Shown here in pieces: positions 42,124 to 50,977 of a stretch of DNA of 64,000 bases. The DNA lies in assembly GCF_022758235.1 (NCBI RefSeq), contig NZ_JALEBG010000003.1, positions 558,001 to 622,000 of the forward strand. Reading direction: 5' to 3'. Under the pieces are notes generated by a model. It worked only from the letters and a program-made list of their open reading frames with translations. It did not search any database and was not told the DNA's origin. This stretch comes from Pontibacter liquoris. Its GTDB lineage: Bacteria > Bacteroidota > Bacteroidia > Cytophagales > Hymenobacteraceae. The translations under genes and the position numbers were made by a program. How positions within the stretch are numbered: the first letter of the stretch is position 1; every line of letters begins with the position of its first letter.

Positions 42124-43191
42124 ATGTACTCTTATACCCAACTCTTTGACTTCACGCAGGAAGTTTTTCTGCGGATGGGCTGCCCGCCAAAAGATGCCAA
42201 ACTGGCCGCCGAAGTATTGCTGGAGGCTGACCTGCGGGGCGTAGACTCGCACGGCGTGGCCCGCCTGAGCGGCTACGTGCGCCTGTGGGAGGCCGGCCGT
42301 ATTAATGTAGCCCCGAAGCTGCGCATTGTGCACGAAACCCCAAGCACCGCCACCGTAGATGGCGACGGTGGTTTAGGGTTGGTGGTGGCCCCACGCGCCA
42401 TGGACATCGCCATCGACAAAGCAAACCAGGTAGGTACCGGTTGGGTATCTGTCAGGAACTCGAACCATTTCGGTATTGCCGGCTACCACGCCATGGAAGC
42501 CCTCTCCTCAGATATGATCGGCATTGCCATGACCAACGCCTCGCCGCTGGTGGCGCCTACGCACTCTATCGACCGCATGCTGGGCACCAACCCGATCGCG
42601 GTGGCCGTGCCCACCATGAAACAGCCCCCTTTTGTAGCCGACTTTGCTACTGCCTCTGCCGCCAACGGCAAGCTGGAGATCTTGCAGCGTAAAAATAAAA
42701 AGGCGCCCGTCGGCTGGATTCAGACGGCCAACGGCGAGCGCTCGACCAATGCCAATGAGCTGAAAGACGGCGGCGCGCTGCTGCCCCTGGGGAGCGACAA
42801 AGTACACGGCAGCCACAAAGGATATGCGCTGGGCGCTATTGTGGATATTTTATCAGCTGTGCTTTCGGGTGCCAACTATGGCCCGTGGGTGCCGCCCTTC
42901 GTGAGTTTCCTGCCCGTTTCTGATAACCCGGTGGGCGAAGGCATTGGCCATTTCCTGGGTGCCATGCGGGTAGATGCTTTCCGGCCAGCCGATGAATTTA
43001 AGGAGCACATGGACAAATGGATCGAAACCTTCCGGAACGCCAACGTGAAGAAAGGCGAGAAAGCGGTGCTCATACCGGGTGATCCGGAGCGGGAAATGAC
43101 TGAAAAACGCCTGAAAGAAGGTATTCCGCTGCTGGCGCCGGTAGAACGCGACCTGGAGGCGCTGGGCAAAAAGTTTGAGATCAAGCTATAA
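42124..43191 (+). CDS. Malate/L-lactate dehydrogenase (Ldh/ComC family)
   Basis: 355 aa from the ATG at 42124 (MYSYTQLFDFTQEVF). The frame opens earlier at 42076 but that part is not conserved. NAD(P)-dependent malate/ureidoglycolate/L-sulfolactate dehydrogenases of this family use an unusual non-Rossmann fold. Diagnostic motifs: DLRGVDSHGVARL, RNSNHFGIAGYHAM, GTNPIAVAVP and DGGALLPLGSDKVHGSHKGYALG (in parts). The substrate cannot be assigned within the family. Confidence 0.92.
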   Translation: MYSYTQLFDFTQEVFLRMGCPPKDAKLAAEVLLEADLRGVDSHGVARLSGYVRLWEAGRINVAPKLRIVHETPSTATVDGDGGLGLVVAPRAMDIAIDKANQVGTGWVSVRNSNHFGIAGYHAMEALSSDMIGIAMTNASPLVAPTHSIDRMLGTNPIAVAVPTMKQPPFVADFATASAANGKLEILQRKNKKAPVGWIQTANGERSTNANELKDGGALLPLGSDKVHGSHKGYALGAIVDILSAVLSGANYGPWVPPFVSFLPVSDNPVGEGIGHFLGAMRVDAFRPADEFKEHMDKWIETFRNANVKKGEKAVLIPGDPEREMTEKRLKEGIPLLAPVERDLEALGKKFEIKL

Positions 43192-43233
43192 GTATAGCTC
43201 ACCTCAGTCACCCTGCCGCAAGCTGTAACCTTG

Positions 43234-43258
43234 GCACAAGCGGACGCTTGCGCCAGCA
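43234..43258 (+). repeat. REP-like element, single copy
   Basis: GCACAAGCGGACGCTTGCGC with a trailing CAGCA matches the 1673-1692 copy base for base. It lies between two convergent genes. Confidence 0.75.
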
Positions 43259-43281
43259 GACTTAAATTTTAGATTTCCTTT

Positions 43282-43324
43282 AAAACAAAAGCGCCGGCAG
43301 AGTTTCTGCCGGCGCTTTTGTTTT
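43282..43324. terminator. Bidirectional terminator between Ldh and hscA genes
   Basis: A perfect 19-bp stem (43282-43300 / 43306-43324) with a 5-nt loop and A/T outer runs serves both convergent genes. Confidence 0.95.
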
Positions 43325-43338
43325 GTGTTTATACTTGC

Positions 43339-45201
43339 TTATTCAATCTTTTTGCCGGCCATGGCCTGCTTGATGGAGATCTGCATGATACGCTCGGCAA
43401 ACGGGCTGGTCTGTTCTTCCAGAATGTCTACTGCCTTCAGAATGGTGTCTTTATCACCGGTGCCCAGCACTTCTTTCAGACGCTGCACATTGGCGGTGGT
43501 AAGCGCAATCTCGTCCGGTGTGAGGTGTTCGCGATTTTTCTCCACAAAGCGCTCAACCTGGTAGATCATCTGCTCTGCTGTGGTGCGGGCCTCGATTACC
43601 ATCCGGGTAGATACATCTTCGCGGGCATGCGTAATGGAATCCAGCAGCATTTGCTCTACCTGGGCATCTGTCAGGCCGTACTGGGGTTTCACCTCTACTT
43701 CCTGCCGGGTACCGGAGCGCAACTCAATGGCTTCTACCTTCAGAATACCGTCGGCATTAAGTATAAAGTTCACGTCCACCTTCGGGAAGCCTGCCGGCAT
43801 GGCCGGAATTCCTTTCAGATCGAACTCGGCCAGCTTGCGGTTTTCTTTTACAAGGTCGCGTTCGCCCTGGTAAACGGATATTTTCATGTTCACCTGCCCG
43901 TCGATGGAGGTGGTATACTGACGGCCAGCCTTGGTCGGCACTTTGGAATTGCGGGGTATGATGGAATCCATCAGGCCGCCCATGGTTTCGATGCCCAGCG
44001 TAAGGGGTGTTACGTCCAGCAGCAGGATATCTTTGCGGTTACCGGCCAGGATATCGGCCTGAATGGCGGCGCCCAGCGCTACTACCTCATCCGGGTTCAG
44101 GCTGTTGTTAGCCTGCTTGCCAAAGAACGTCGATACGGCCTCATACACCATCGGCACCCGCGTAGAACCTCCCACCATGATCACCGCAGCAATCTGCTCG
44201 GGCTGCAGCTTGGCATCTGCCATGGCCATGCGGCAACTCTCGATGGTGCGGGCTACGATGGGGGCAATCAGCGTCTCAAAGGTATGGCGCTCCAGGTGGC
44301 AGTCTATCTTGCCGTCGATGGTGCCGGCGTATACTTGCTGACTGCTCAGGGTTTTCTTGGCCTCTTCGGCTTTCAGGCGCAGCTCCTGCGACAGGTGCTT
44401 GTCCTGGTTCACCGTATCTGCGATCAGCTCGTTATTTTGTATCCAATGGTTAATGATGGCGCGGTCAAAATCATCGCCTCCCAGGTAAGTATCGCCATTA
44501 GTAGATAGCACTTCAAAAATGCCCTGGTGAATGCTCAGGATGGAAATATCGAAGGTGCCGCCGCCCAGGTCATACACGGCTACGGTCTTTTCTTCTTCCG
44601 GGTCCAGGCCAATACCATAGGCCAGCGCTGCCGCCGTGGGTTCATTTACAATGCGCAGCACCTCCAGCCCGGCCAGCTTGCCGGCATCACGGGTAGCCTG
44701 CCGCTGCGAATCGTTGAAATAAGCAGGCACGGTGATCACGGCGCGGTTCACCGGTGTTTTGAGGGCGTGTTCTGCCCGCTCGCGCAGCTCCTTCAGTATC
44801 TCGGCCGAGAGCTCGATGGGCGAATAGAATTTGTCCTGCACACGCACCTTCACCAGTCCTTCGCTGTTGTCGTCAATTACTTTGTAGCCAAAGTAGTCCT
44901 GGTGGCCGCCCAGGTCGTTGTACGATTTTCCCAGCAGGCGCTTTACAGAATAAATGGTATTGGCTGGATCGGTGGTGAGGTAGTCTTTGGCGGCTGTGCC
45001 CACAATGGTTTCGCCAGTTTGCGTAAAATGTACTACCGATGGCACAATAGTGCCCTGACCCTGGTCATTTATAGCAATGGGGGTACGGTCTTCAGGATGA
45101 ATATAGGCCACCAAACTGTTGGTAGTGCCCAAATCTATACCTACAATGACCTCTTCTTGCTGAAGAGCGCCAGTAGAAAGGTTTATTGCAACTTTTGCCA
45201 T
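43339..45201 (-). CDS. hscA: HscA-type Hsp70 chaperone
   Basis: This 620-aa Hsp70 paralogue matches HscA rather than DnaK. The N-terminus carries an extra segment before VGIDLGTTNSLVAYI. The ATPase domain contains VYDLGGGTFDISIL, GGDDFDRAIINHW and VGGSTRVPMVYEAVSTFFGK (in parts). The substrate domain contains ETMGGLMDSIIPRNSKVPTKAGRQYTT and LKGIPAMPAGFPKVDVNF (in parts), as in HscA. HscA works with HscB on the iron-sulfur scaffold IscU. No isc or hscB gene is in view; a related SUF-linked role is possible. Confidence 0.88.
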   Translation of the reverse strand: MAKVAINLSTGALQQEEVIVGIDLGTTNSLVAYIHPEDRTPIAINDQGQGTIVPSVVHFTQTGETIVGTAAKDYLTTDPANTIYSVKRLLGKSYNDLGGHQDYFGYKVIDDNSEGLVKVRVQDKFYSPIELSAEILKELRERAEHALKTPVNRAVITVPAYFNDSQRQATRDAGKLAGLEVLRIVNEPTAAALAYGIGLDPEEEKTVAVYDLGGGTFDISILSIHQGIFEVLSTNGDTYLGGDDFDRAIINHWIQNNELIADTVNQDKHLSQELRLKAEEAKKTLSSQQVYAGTIDGKIDCHLERHTFETLIAPIVARTIESCRMAMADAKLQPEQIAAVIMVGGSTRVPMVYEAVSTFFGKQANNSLNPDEVVALGAAIQADILAGNRKDILLLDVTPLTLGIETMGGLMDSIIPRNSKVPTKAGRQYTTSIDGQVNMKISVYQGERDLVKENRKLAEFDLKGIPAMPAGFPKVDVNFILNADGILKVEAIELRSGTRQEVEVKPQYGLTDAQVEQMLLDSITHAREDVSTRMVIEARTTAEQMIYQVERFVEKNREHLTPDEIALTTANVQRLKEVLGTGDKDTILKAVDILEEQTSPFAERIMQISIKQAMAGKKIE

Positions 45202-45371
45202 AGTATAAATACTTACGTAAGGCCGCCGCTATACAGCAGCAGCACGATGGCGCAATTTACAAATAATTTAGGGAGGGAATGGGTTTGCGGCGGCTGAGGT
45301 TAGCGATGTTTATACCTGAAGTATAAAATAGGGGGTTTAAGCACAGAAGTGGCAGCCTTTGAAATCCCGGA

Positions 45372-45392
45372 ACAAGCGGACGCTTGCGCCAG
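45372..45392 (+). repeat. REP-like element, single copy
   Basis: ACAAGCGGACGCTTGCGCC, the core of the 1673-1692 element, lies between the hscA and ftsB-like genes. Confidence 0.7.
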
Positions 45393-45444
45393 TGATTTAT
45401 ACTTTAAGCTCGGAACTCAGAACTCGTGACTCGGAACTATAGTC

Positions 45445-45744
45445 TTATTCTTCCTCTTTGGGCACAATAATAAACACGTCCTCGTTGGGGCGCTTCATCA
45501 GGTATTTTTCGCGGGCAAACTTCTCAAGCAGTTCCGGGTTACCCAGCAGCTCTTTGCGGTCCTTCTGCACTTCCTCCATCTTTTCGAGGTAATGTTGCTT
45601 GTCCTCTTCCAGGTCTGCCAGTTTTTTGCTCATCTGGTACTGCGTGATAAAATCATTGGAGTCAAAAAAGAGCATCCACACCAAAAACAACACCGACGTG
45701 ATCAGATAGAAATTGCGGAATATTTTAGGAACGCGCTTCAGCAT
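45445..45744 (-). CDS. FtsB/DivIC-like septum formation initiator
   Basis: 99 aa from the ATG at 45744 (MLKRVPKIFRNFYLITS). A TTG at 45771 would add 9 residues. It has one membrane helix (FYLITSVLFLVWMLFF), then a coiled coil (KLADLEEDKQHYLEKMEEVQKD in part) and the REKYLMKRPNEDVFII ending typical of FtsB/DivIC. It recruits or stabilises the division complex with FtsL/FtsQ. It follows eno on the same strand after a terminator. A TATTTTTG (45769-45776) precedes it. Confidence 0.9.
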   Translation of the reverse strand: MLKRVPKIFRNFYLITSVLFLVWMLFFDSNDFITQYQMSKKLADLEEDKQHYLEKMEEVQKDRKELLGNPELLEKFAREKYLMKRPNEDVFIIVPKEEE

Positions 45745-45775
45745 GGCAAAGGGATTAAGGTACTTATACAAAAAT

Positions 45776-45805
45776 AAGGCTGTGAGTCATATAACCCACA
45801 GCCTT
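45776..45805 (-). terminator. Terminator of eno
   Basis: The 9-bp stem AAGGCTGTG (45776-45784) / CACAGCCTT (45797-45805) is followed on the minus strand by ATTTTTG. Confidence 0.85.
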
Positions 45806-45833
45806 ACCCATAAATATTTTTGAGCAGAAGTTC

Positions 45834-47111
45834 TTAGAACTTCTTGCCCGGGAAATAAGCCACTTCGCCCAGTTCCTCTTCGATGCGGAGCAACTGGTTA
45901 TACTTGGCCATGCGGTCTGAACGGGAAGCCGAACCGGTTTTGATCTGGCCGGTGTTCAAGGCAACAGCCAGGTCTGCAATCGTGCTGTCCTCTGTCTCGC
46001 CGGAACGGTGGCTCATCACGCTTTTATACCCATGGCGGCGGCCCAGGTTAATGGCGCTAATGGTTTCAGTAAGCGTACCAATCTGGTTCACTTTGATCAG
46101 GATCGCGTTAGCGATTTTCTCATCTATACCACGCTGCAAACGGTTCACATTCGTTACGAACAGGTCGTCGCCTACCAACTGTACTTTATCACCAATCGCT
46201 GTGGTCTGCTGCTTCCAGCCATCCCAGTCGTCTTCAGCCATACCATCTTCAATAGAGATGATCGGATACTTGCGCACCCAGTCAGCCCAGAAGCTCACCA
46301 TTTCAGAAGACGTCAGCTTATCGCCTGTTGATTTCTTGAAATGATAATGGCCGGTAGCCGCATCGTAGAACTCGGAGCTGGCCGCATCCATGGCGATCAT
46401 AAAGTCGTCGCCTGGTTTGTAGCCGGCTGTTTCGATGGCCTGCAGCACTACCTGAATGGCTTCTTCGTTGGAAGCGATGTTAGGAGCAAAACCACCTTCA
46501 TCTCCCACGTTGGTAGAAAGGCCTTTTTTCTTCAGCACGTTCTTCAGGTGGTGGAAAACCTCCGTGCCCATTCGCAATGCATCGGAGAAAGAAGCAGCGC
46601 CAACCGGCATAATCATGAATTCCTGGAAGTCGATGGAGTTATCGGCATGGCTGCCGCCGTTGAGGATGTTCATCATCGGCACCGGCAGGGTATTGGCGCT
46701 CACACCACCTACATAGCGGTAGATAGGCATGTTCAGTTCCTGTGCGGCTGCGCGGGCTACTGCCAGCGACACACCAAGTATGGCGTTTGCGCCCAGGTTG
46801 CTTTTATTCTCCGTGCCATCGAGCTCGATCATGATCTTGTCGATCAGGTTTTGCTCATATACCGGAAAGCCTACTATCTCTTCGGCAATCTTATCATTCA
46901 CGTTCTTGACAGCTTGCAGTACACCTTTGCCCATGTACTTGCTCTTGTCGTTGTCACGCAGCTCTACGGCTTCGTGCACACCCGTGGAAGCACCGGACGG
47001 TACCGCAGCGCGGCCCAGGACACCTGTTTCAGTTACAACATCTACTTCTATCGTCGGATTTCCTCTTGAATCGAAGATCTGGCGGGCTTTAATATCAGTT
47101 ATTAAGCTCAT
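45834..47111 (-). CDS. eno: Enolase
   Basis: This 425-aa glycolytic enzyme converts 2-phosphoglycerate to phosphoenolpyruvate. Signatures: IKARQIFDSRGNPTIEVD, GASTGVHEAVELRD, the SIEDGMAEDDWDG metal region and LIKVNQIGTLTETISAI followed by MSHRSGETEDSTIADLAV (in parts), which hold the catalytic Lys and metal ligands. It follows carA by 18 nt, so a carA-eno operon is likely. The rplQ-carA-eno-ftsB order is conserved in related Bacteroidota. Confidence 0.98.
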   Translation of the reverse strand: MSLITDIKARQIFDSRGNPTIEVDVVTETGVLGRAAVPSGASTGVHEAVELRDNDKSKYMGKGVLQAVKNVNDKIAEEIVGFPVYEQNLIDKIMIELDGTENKSNLGANAILGVSLAVARAAAQELNMPIYRYVGGVSANTLPVPMMNILNGGSHADNSIDFQEFMIMPVGAASFSDALRMGTEVFHHLKNVLKKKGLSTNVGDEGGFAPNIASNEEAIQVVLQAIETAGYKPGDDFMIAMDAASSEFYDAATGHYHFKKSTGDKLTSSEMVSFWADWVRKYPIISIEDGMAEDDWDGWKQQTTAIGDKVQLVGDDLFVTNVNRLQRGIDEKIANAILIKVNQIGTLTETISAINLGRRHGYKSVMSHRSGETEDSTIADLAVALNTGQIKTGSASRSDRMAKYNQLLRIEEELGEVAYFPGKKF

Positions 47112-47129
47112 AGTTAGTTTATATTAGTT

Positions 47130-48236
47130 TTATTTGTTTTGTTCCAGCAGGGCCACAAAGTCATCAAAGAGGTACGTGGAATCGTGCGGCCCCGGTGATG
47201 ACTCCGGATGGTATTGCACCGAGAAAGCCGGTTTGCCTTTCATGCGGATACCTTCGATGGTATTATCGTTCAGGTTGATATGGGTAACCTCTACCTGCGG
47301 GTGCTGCTGCAGTTGTTGGGCATCCACCACAAACCCATGGTTCTGCGATGTGATCTCGCTCCGGCCGGTGATCAGGTTCTTTACCGGATGGTTCAGCCCC
47401 CGGTGGCCGTTGTGCATTTTGTAAGTGGCAATGCCATTGGCCTGGGCCAGCATCTGGTGCCCCATACAAATGCCGAACATCGGCTTACTTTTCTCCAGAA
47501 TTTGCTTTACGCTGTTAATGGCAACCGTGGTAGCCGCCGGATCACCGGGTCCGTTCGAAATAAAATAGCCATCCGGGTTCCACTTCTCCATTTCTTCAAA
47601 AGGCGTATGATACGGGAATACCTTTACGGCACAACCGCGCTGCACCAGGTTGTTGAGGCTGTTGCGCTTTACGCCCAAATCCAATACGGCCACCCTATAC
47701 TTCACCTCTTCCGGCTGCATGTCATATTCGGCCTGTGTACTCACATGCGACGATAGCTCCAGGCCTTCCATTGAGGGAACTTCCTCTAATTTACGGCGCA
47801 GCTCCTCAATATCGGTAATCTCAGAAGAAATTATGGCGTTCATGGCCCCTTTATCACGGATATGACGCACCAAGGCACGTGTATCGATCTCACAGATGCC
47901 TACTATGCCTGCCTTATCGAAGTATTCCTGCAGGGAGCCTTTGGCAGTATGGCGTGAAAAATGGTGGGAAAACTCCTTACAAACAAGGCCATTGATCTGT
48001 ATCCTGTCTGATTCCACTTCATCGGCCTGTACACCATAGTTGCCGATATGGGAAAAGGTAGTAACCACCAGCTGACCGTAATAAGAAGGATCGGTAAAAA
48101 TCTCCTGGTAACCGGTCATACCTGTATTAAAACAGAGCTCTCCTCCTGTGGTACCAATTCGCCCCAGGCTTTTGCCCGTAAATACGGTGCCGTCGTTTAA
48201 TAACAGGATCGCGTCTGTTGATGTATGCTTTTTCAT
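47130..48236 (-). CDS. carA: Carbamoyl-phosphate synthase small subunit
   Basis: 368 aa from the ATG at 48236 (MKKHTSTDAILLLNDG). An upstream frame to 48305 crosses the rplQ terminator and is rejected. CarA is the glutaminase subunit that feeds ammonia to CarB for arginine and pyrimidine synthesis. The class I amidotransferase motif MFGICMGHQMLAQA holds the nucleophilic Cys, and QYHPESSPGPHD the His/Glu pair. The large subunit carB is not in the window. Confidence 0.97.
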   Translation of the reverse strand: MKKHTSTDAILLLNDGTVFTGKSLGRIGTTGGELCFNTGMTGYQEIFTDPSYYGQLVVTTFSHIGNYGVQADEVESDRIQINGLVCKEFSHHFSRHTAKGSLQEYFDKAGIVGICEIDTRALVRHIRDKGAMNAIISSEITDIEELRRKLEEVPSMEGLELSSHVSTQAEYDMQPEEVKYRVAVLDLGVKRNSLNNLVQRGCAVKVFPYHTPFEEMEKWNPDGYFISNGPGDPAATTVAINSVKQILEKSKPMFGICMGHQMLAQANGIATYKMHNGHRGLNHPVKNLITGRSEITSQNHGFVVDAQQLQQHPQVEVTHINLNDNTIEGIRMKGKPAFSVQYHPESSPGPHDSTYLFDDFVALLEQNK

Positions 48237-48251
48237 AAACAGTAATTTTAA

Positions 48252-48259
48252 CAAAAATA
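48252..48259 (-). promoter_or_regulatory. Candidate -7 element of carA-eno
   Basis: The minus strand reads TATTTTTG, 16 nt upstream of the carA ATG, inside the T-tract of the rplQ terminator. No -33 TTG is evident and the leader would be very short, so the call is weak. Confidence 0.35.
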
Positions 48260-48261
48260 AA

Positions 48262-48291
48262 AAAGGGACACGACTTACGTCATGTCCCTTT
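48262..48291 (-). terminator. Terminator of the ribosomal protein operon (after rplQ)
   Basis: The stem AAAGGGACA..GAC / GTC..TGTCCCTTT (one mismatch) has a short loop. The minus strand continues into TTTTATTTTTG. Confidence 0.88.
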
Positions 48292-48311
48292 AAAATATTT
48301 AACAAAAGAGC

Positions 48312-48848
48312 TTATTGCGCATCGTTTGTCTCGTCTTTAGAAGTTTCAGTAGCAGCAGGTGCTTCCGGAGCTGGCGCAGCAGGAGCTGCAGCGGCTGGAG
48401 CAGCTGTTTCAGCTGAAGTTTTCTTACCACCACGACGGCGTGACTTCTTGGCACCAGCAGCAGCTGTACCAGTTGTTGTCAGCATATCCTCGTTGTAGTC
48501 TACTAACTCAAGTACACACATTTCTGCGTTGTCACCCAGTCTGTAACCAGTCTTCAGGATACGGGTATAACCACCCGGTCTGTTAGCGATCTTAGCAGCA
48601 ACCTCGTCGAACAGCTCTTTTAAAGACTCTTTGTTTTGCAGGTAAGCAAACACCGTTCTTCTTGAGTGCGTTGTATCGTTTTTGGCTTTTGTAAGCAGAG
48701 GCTCTACATACTTGCGCAGGGCTTTAGCTTTTGCTACTGTAGTAGAAACCCGCTTGTGCAGGATAAGGGATGCTGCCAGGTTGGACAACATTGCCTTACG
48801 GTGTGAAGCAGTTCTTCCTAAGTGATTTATTTTTTTACCGTGTCTCAT
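48312..48848 (-). CDS. rplQ: 50S ribosomal protein L17 with Ala/Pro-rich tail
   Basis: This 178-aa L17 protein has the standard fold to about residue 120 (MRHGKKINHLGRTASHRKAMLSNLAASLI in part). The rest is an extra low-complexity tail (AAAGAKKSRRRGGKKTS, then Ala/Pro repeats and an acidic end). L17 sits at the exit side of the large subunit. It is last in the cluster, after rpoA, with the classical rpoA-rplQ order. Confidence 0.97.
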   Translation of the reverse strand: MRHGKKINHLGRTASHRKAMLSNLAASLILHKRVSTTVAKAKALRKYVEPLLTKAKNDTTHSRRTVFAYLQNKESLKELFDEVAAKIANRPGGYTRILKTGYRLGDNAEMCVLELVDYNEDMLTTTGTAAAGAKKSRRRGGKKTSAETAAPAAAAPAAPAPEAPAATETSKDETNDAQ

Positions 48849-48918
48849 TGTTACGAATTGTGCACGTGCATACCGTCGATCAACCCGTTAAGGGATCGGG
48901 AATTATGCCGTAGATTAA

Positions 48919-49908
48919 TTAATCTTCTTCTAATTTATACTTGGAAAGGTCCATACCGAAGGTCAAACCTTTTTCCTGAACCAAGTTCTCCAGCTCTGTT
49001 AACGACTTCTTACCGAAGTTTCTGAACTTCATCATGTCAGAGATATCCAGCTGCACCAGGTCGCCAAGGGTTTTGATATCCGCAGCTTTCAGGCAGTTGT
49101 ACGCTCTAACAGACAGGTCCATGTCCTGCAGCGATGTTTTCAGAACTTTGCGCATGTGCAGCAGTTCTTCGTCTACTACCTCTTCTTCTTCCGGCTTAGC
49201 CGTTTCGAAGGTCATGGTATTATCAGAGAACAACATGAAGTGCTGGATCAGGATATTGGCAGCGCCTTTCAAGGCATCTTCCGGATGAATAGATCCGTCC
49301 GTCTGTATGTCAAGAACCAACTTCTCATAGTCAGTTTTCTGCTCTACACGCGTGTTCTCAACACTGAACTTCACATTCTTGATAGGTGTGAAGATGGCAT
49401 CGATCGCAATGAGACCAAACACCTGATCAGCAGGCTTGTTCTCGTCAGCAGGCACATAACCACGTCCTTTCTGAAGTACAAGTTCCACTTCAAGGGTCAT
49501 GTTCTTATCCAGGTGGCAAATTACCAGTTCCGGGTTAAGCACTTCAAAGCTGGAAGTAAACTTATTGATATCGCCGGCTGTAAAAGTATCCTGACCAGAA
49601 ATCGTTACAGTGATTCTGTCATCGATCACTTCGCCCAGCTTCTTAAAGCGAACCATCTTCAGGTTAAGGATAATATCAGAAATATCCTCTACCACGCCTT
49701 CAACAGACGAAAACTCGTGCAGTACACCAGGTATGCGAACGCTCGTAATTGCATAACCTTCCAGAGAAGACAGCAGGATTCTGCGCAGCGCATTACCAAT
49801 GGTTACGCCGTAACCTTTTTCAAGCGGCTTGAATTCAAATAGACCATGAAAGTCGTCGGCTTTTTCCATGACAACCTTCTCTGGCATTTGAAATGCTAAT
49901 ATTGACAT
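48919..49908 (-). CDS. rpoA: RNA polymerase alpha subunit
   Basis: This 329-aa protein has the N-terminal dimerization domain (FKPLEKGYGVTIGNALRRILLSSLEGYAI in part) and the C-terminal DNA/activator-binding domain (YNCLKAADIKTLGDLVQ, FGKKSLTELENLVQEKG). The alpha dimer nucleates core RNA polymerase. Gene order rpsD-rpoA-rplQ is conserved. The C-terminal KYK codons contain an AAGTATA word. Confidence 0.99.
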   Translation of the reverse strand: MSILAFQMPEKVVMEKADDFHGLFEFKPLEKGYGVTIGNALRRILLSSLEGYAITSVRIPGVLHEFSSVEGVVEDISDIILNLKMVRFKKLGEVIDDRITVTISGQDTFTAGDINKFTSSFEVLNPELVICHLDKNMTLEVELVLQKGRGYVPADENKPADQVFGLIAIDAIFTPIKNVKFSVENTRVEQKTDYEKLVLDIQTDGSIHPEDALKGAANILIQHFMLFSDNTMTFETAKPEEEEVVDEELLHMRKVLKTSLQDMDLSVRAYNCLKAADIKTLGDLVQLDISDMMKFRNFGKKSLTELENLVQEKGLTFGMDLSKYKLEED

Positions 49909-49945
49909 ACTTGCAGTGTTAAAGGTTAAAAATTGATTAAGCTGC

Positions 49946-50551
49946 TTACTTAGAGTAAAGCTCGACGATGAGCTGCTCCTGGATCTTCTCAGGGATCTGA
50001 TCGCGCTGTGGTGCAGCCATAAACTGACCGGCCATTTCAGCCGCGTTCCACTCTAACCAACCAAACTGACGTGCATTACGCACGGTAAGGCTGGTAGTAA
50101 TAGCTTCAAGAGATTTTGATTTCTCCCGAACACCAACCACATCTCCTGGCTTCAGGCTATAAGATGGAATGTTTACCAACTCACCGTTCACCAAAATGTG
50201 TTTGTGCAGCACCAACTGACGGGCAGCTCTTCTTGTTGGAGCAATACCTAATCTGTAAACAGTGTTATCAAGCCGCGACTCGAGCAGAGCCAACAGCGTT
50301 TCACCTGTAATACCGCCTTTTCTATGTGCTTTATCGAACAGGTTTGCAAACTGCTTCTCTAAAACACCGTAAATGAACTTTGCTTTTTGCTTCTCCGCAA
50401 GCTGGATAGCATATTCGGACTGCTTCTTACGACGGCCACGACCATGCATCCCGGGAGGGTAGCTCTTCTTTTTTAATGCTTTGCTTGGACCAAAAATCTC
50501 TTCGTTAAAACGTCTGGAGATTTTGCTTTTAGGACCAGTATATCTTGCCAT
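49946..50551 (-). CDS. rpsD: 30S ribosomal protein S4
   Basis: This 201-aa primary 16S-binding protein contains the S4 domain (LESRLDNTVYRLGIAPTRRAARQLVLHKHILVNG in part). The N-terminal zinc Cys cluster found in some bacteria is absent. In E. coli S4 represses translation of the alpha operon; a similar role here is only inference. Confidence 0.98.
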   Translation of the reverse strand: MARYTGPKSKISRRFNEEIFGPSKALKKKSYPPGMHGRGRRKKQSEYAIQLAEKQKAKFIYGVLEKQFANLFDKAHRKGGITGETLLALLESRLDNTVYRLGIAPTRRAARQLVLHKHILVNGELVNIPSYSLKPGDVVGVREKSKSLEAITTSLTVRNARQFGWLEWNAAEMAGQFMAAPQRDQIPEKIQEQLIVELYSK

Positions 50552-50575
50552 AATTTATGCTGTCAAATAAAATAA

Positions 50576-50968
50576 TTAAACTCTTCTGCGTTTAGGAGGA
50601 CGACATCCGTTGTGAGGAAGCGGGGTAACATCTTTAATAGTTGTTACTTCGATTCCAGAGTTTTGCACAGTACGGATAGCGGACTCTCTACCTGCGCCAG
50701 GGCCTTTAACAAAAACTTCAGCTTTACGCATACCCAGGTCATGGGCTACTTTAGCGCAATCTGAAGCTGCCATCTGTGCAGCGTAAGGAGTGTTCTTTTT
50801 AGAACCTTTAAAACCCATTTTACCAGCAGAAGCCCAAGAAATTACCTGACCTGCATTGTTGGTTATTGAGATAATGATATTGTTGAAAGAAGCTTTAATG
50901 TGTACTTGACCAGTTGATTCAACAACTACGACACGCTTTTTAGCCTTATCTTTTCTTTTCTGAGCCAT
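50576..50968 (-). CDS. rpsK: 30S ribosomal protein S11
   Basis: Start set at the ATG at 50968 (MAQKRKDKAKKR), 130 aa; an ATG two codons upstream is possible. The C-terminal PLPHNGCRPPKRRRV is the S11 signature. It forms part of the mRNA channel platform. It follows rpsM by 9 nt. Confidence 0.98.
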   Translation of the reverse strand: MAQKRKDKAKKRVVVVESTGQVHIKASFNNIIISITNNAGQVISWASAGKMGFKGSKKNTPYAAQMAASDCAKVAHDLGMRKAEVFVKGPGAGRESAIRTVQNSGIEVTTIKDVTPLPHNGCRPPKRRRV

Positions 50969-50977
50969 GATCAAATA

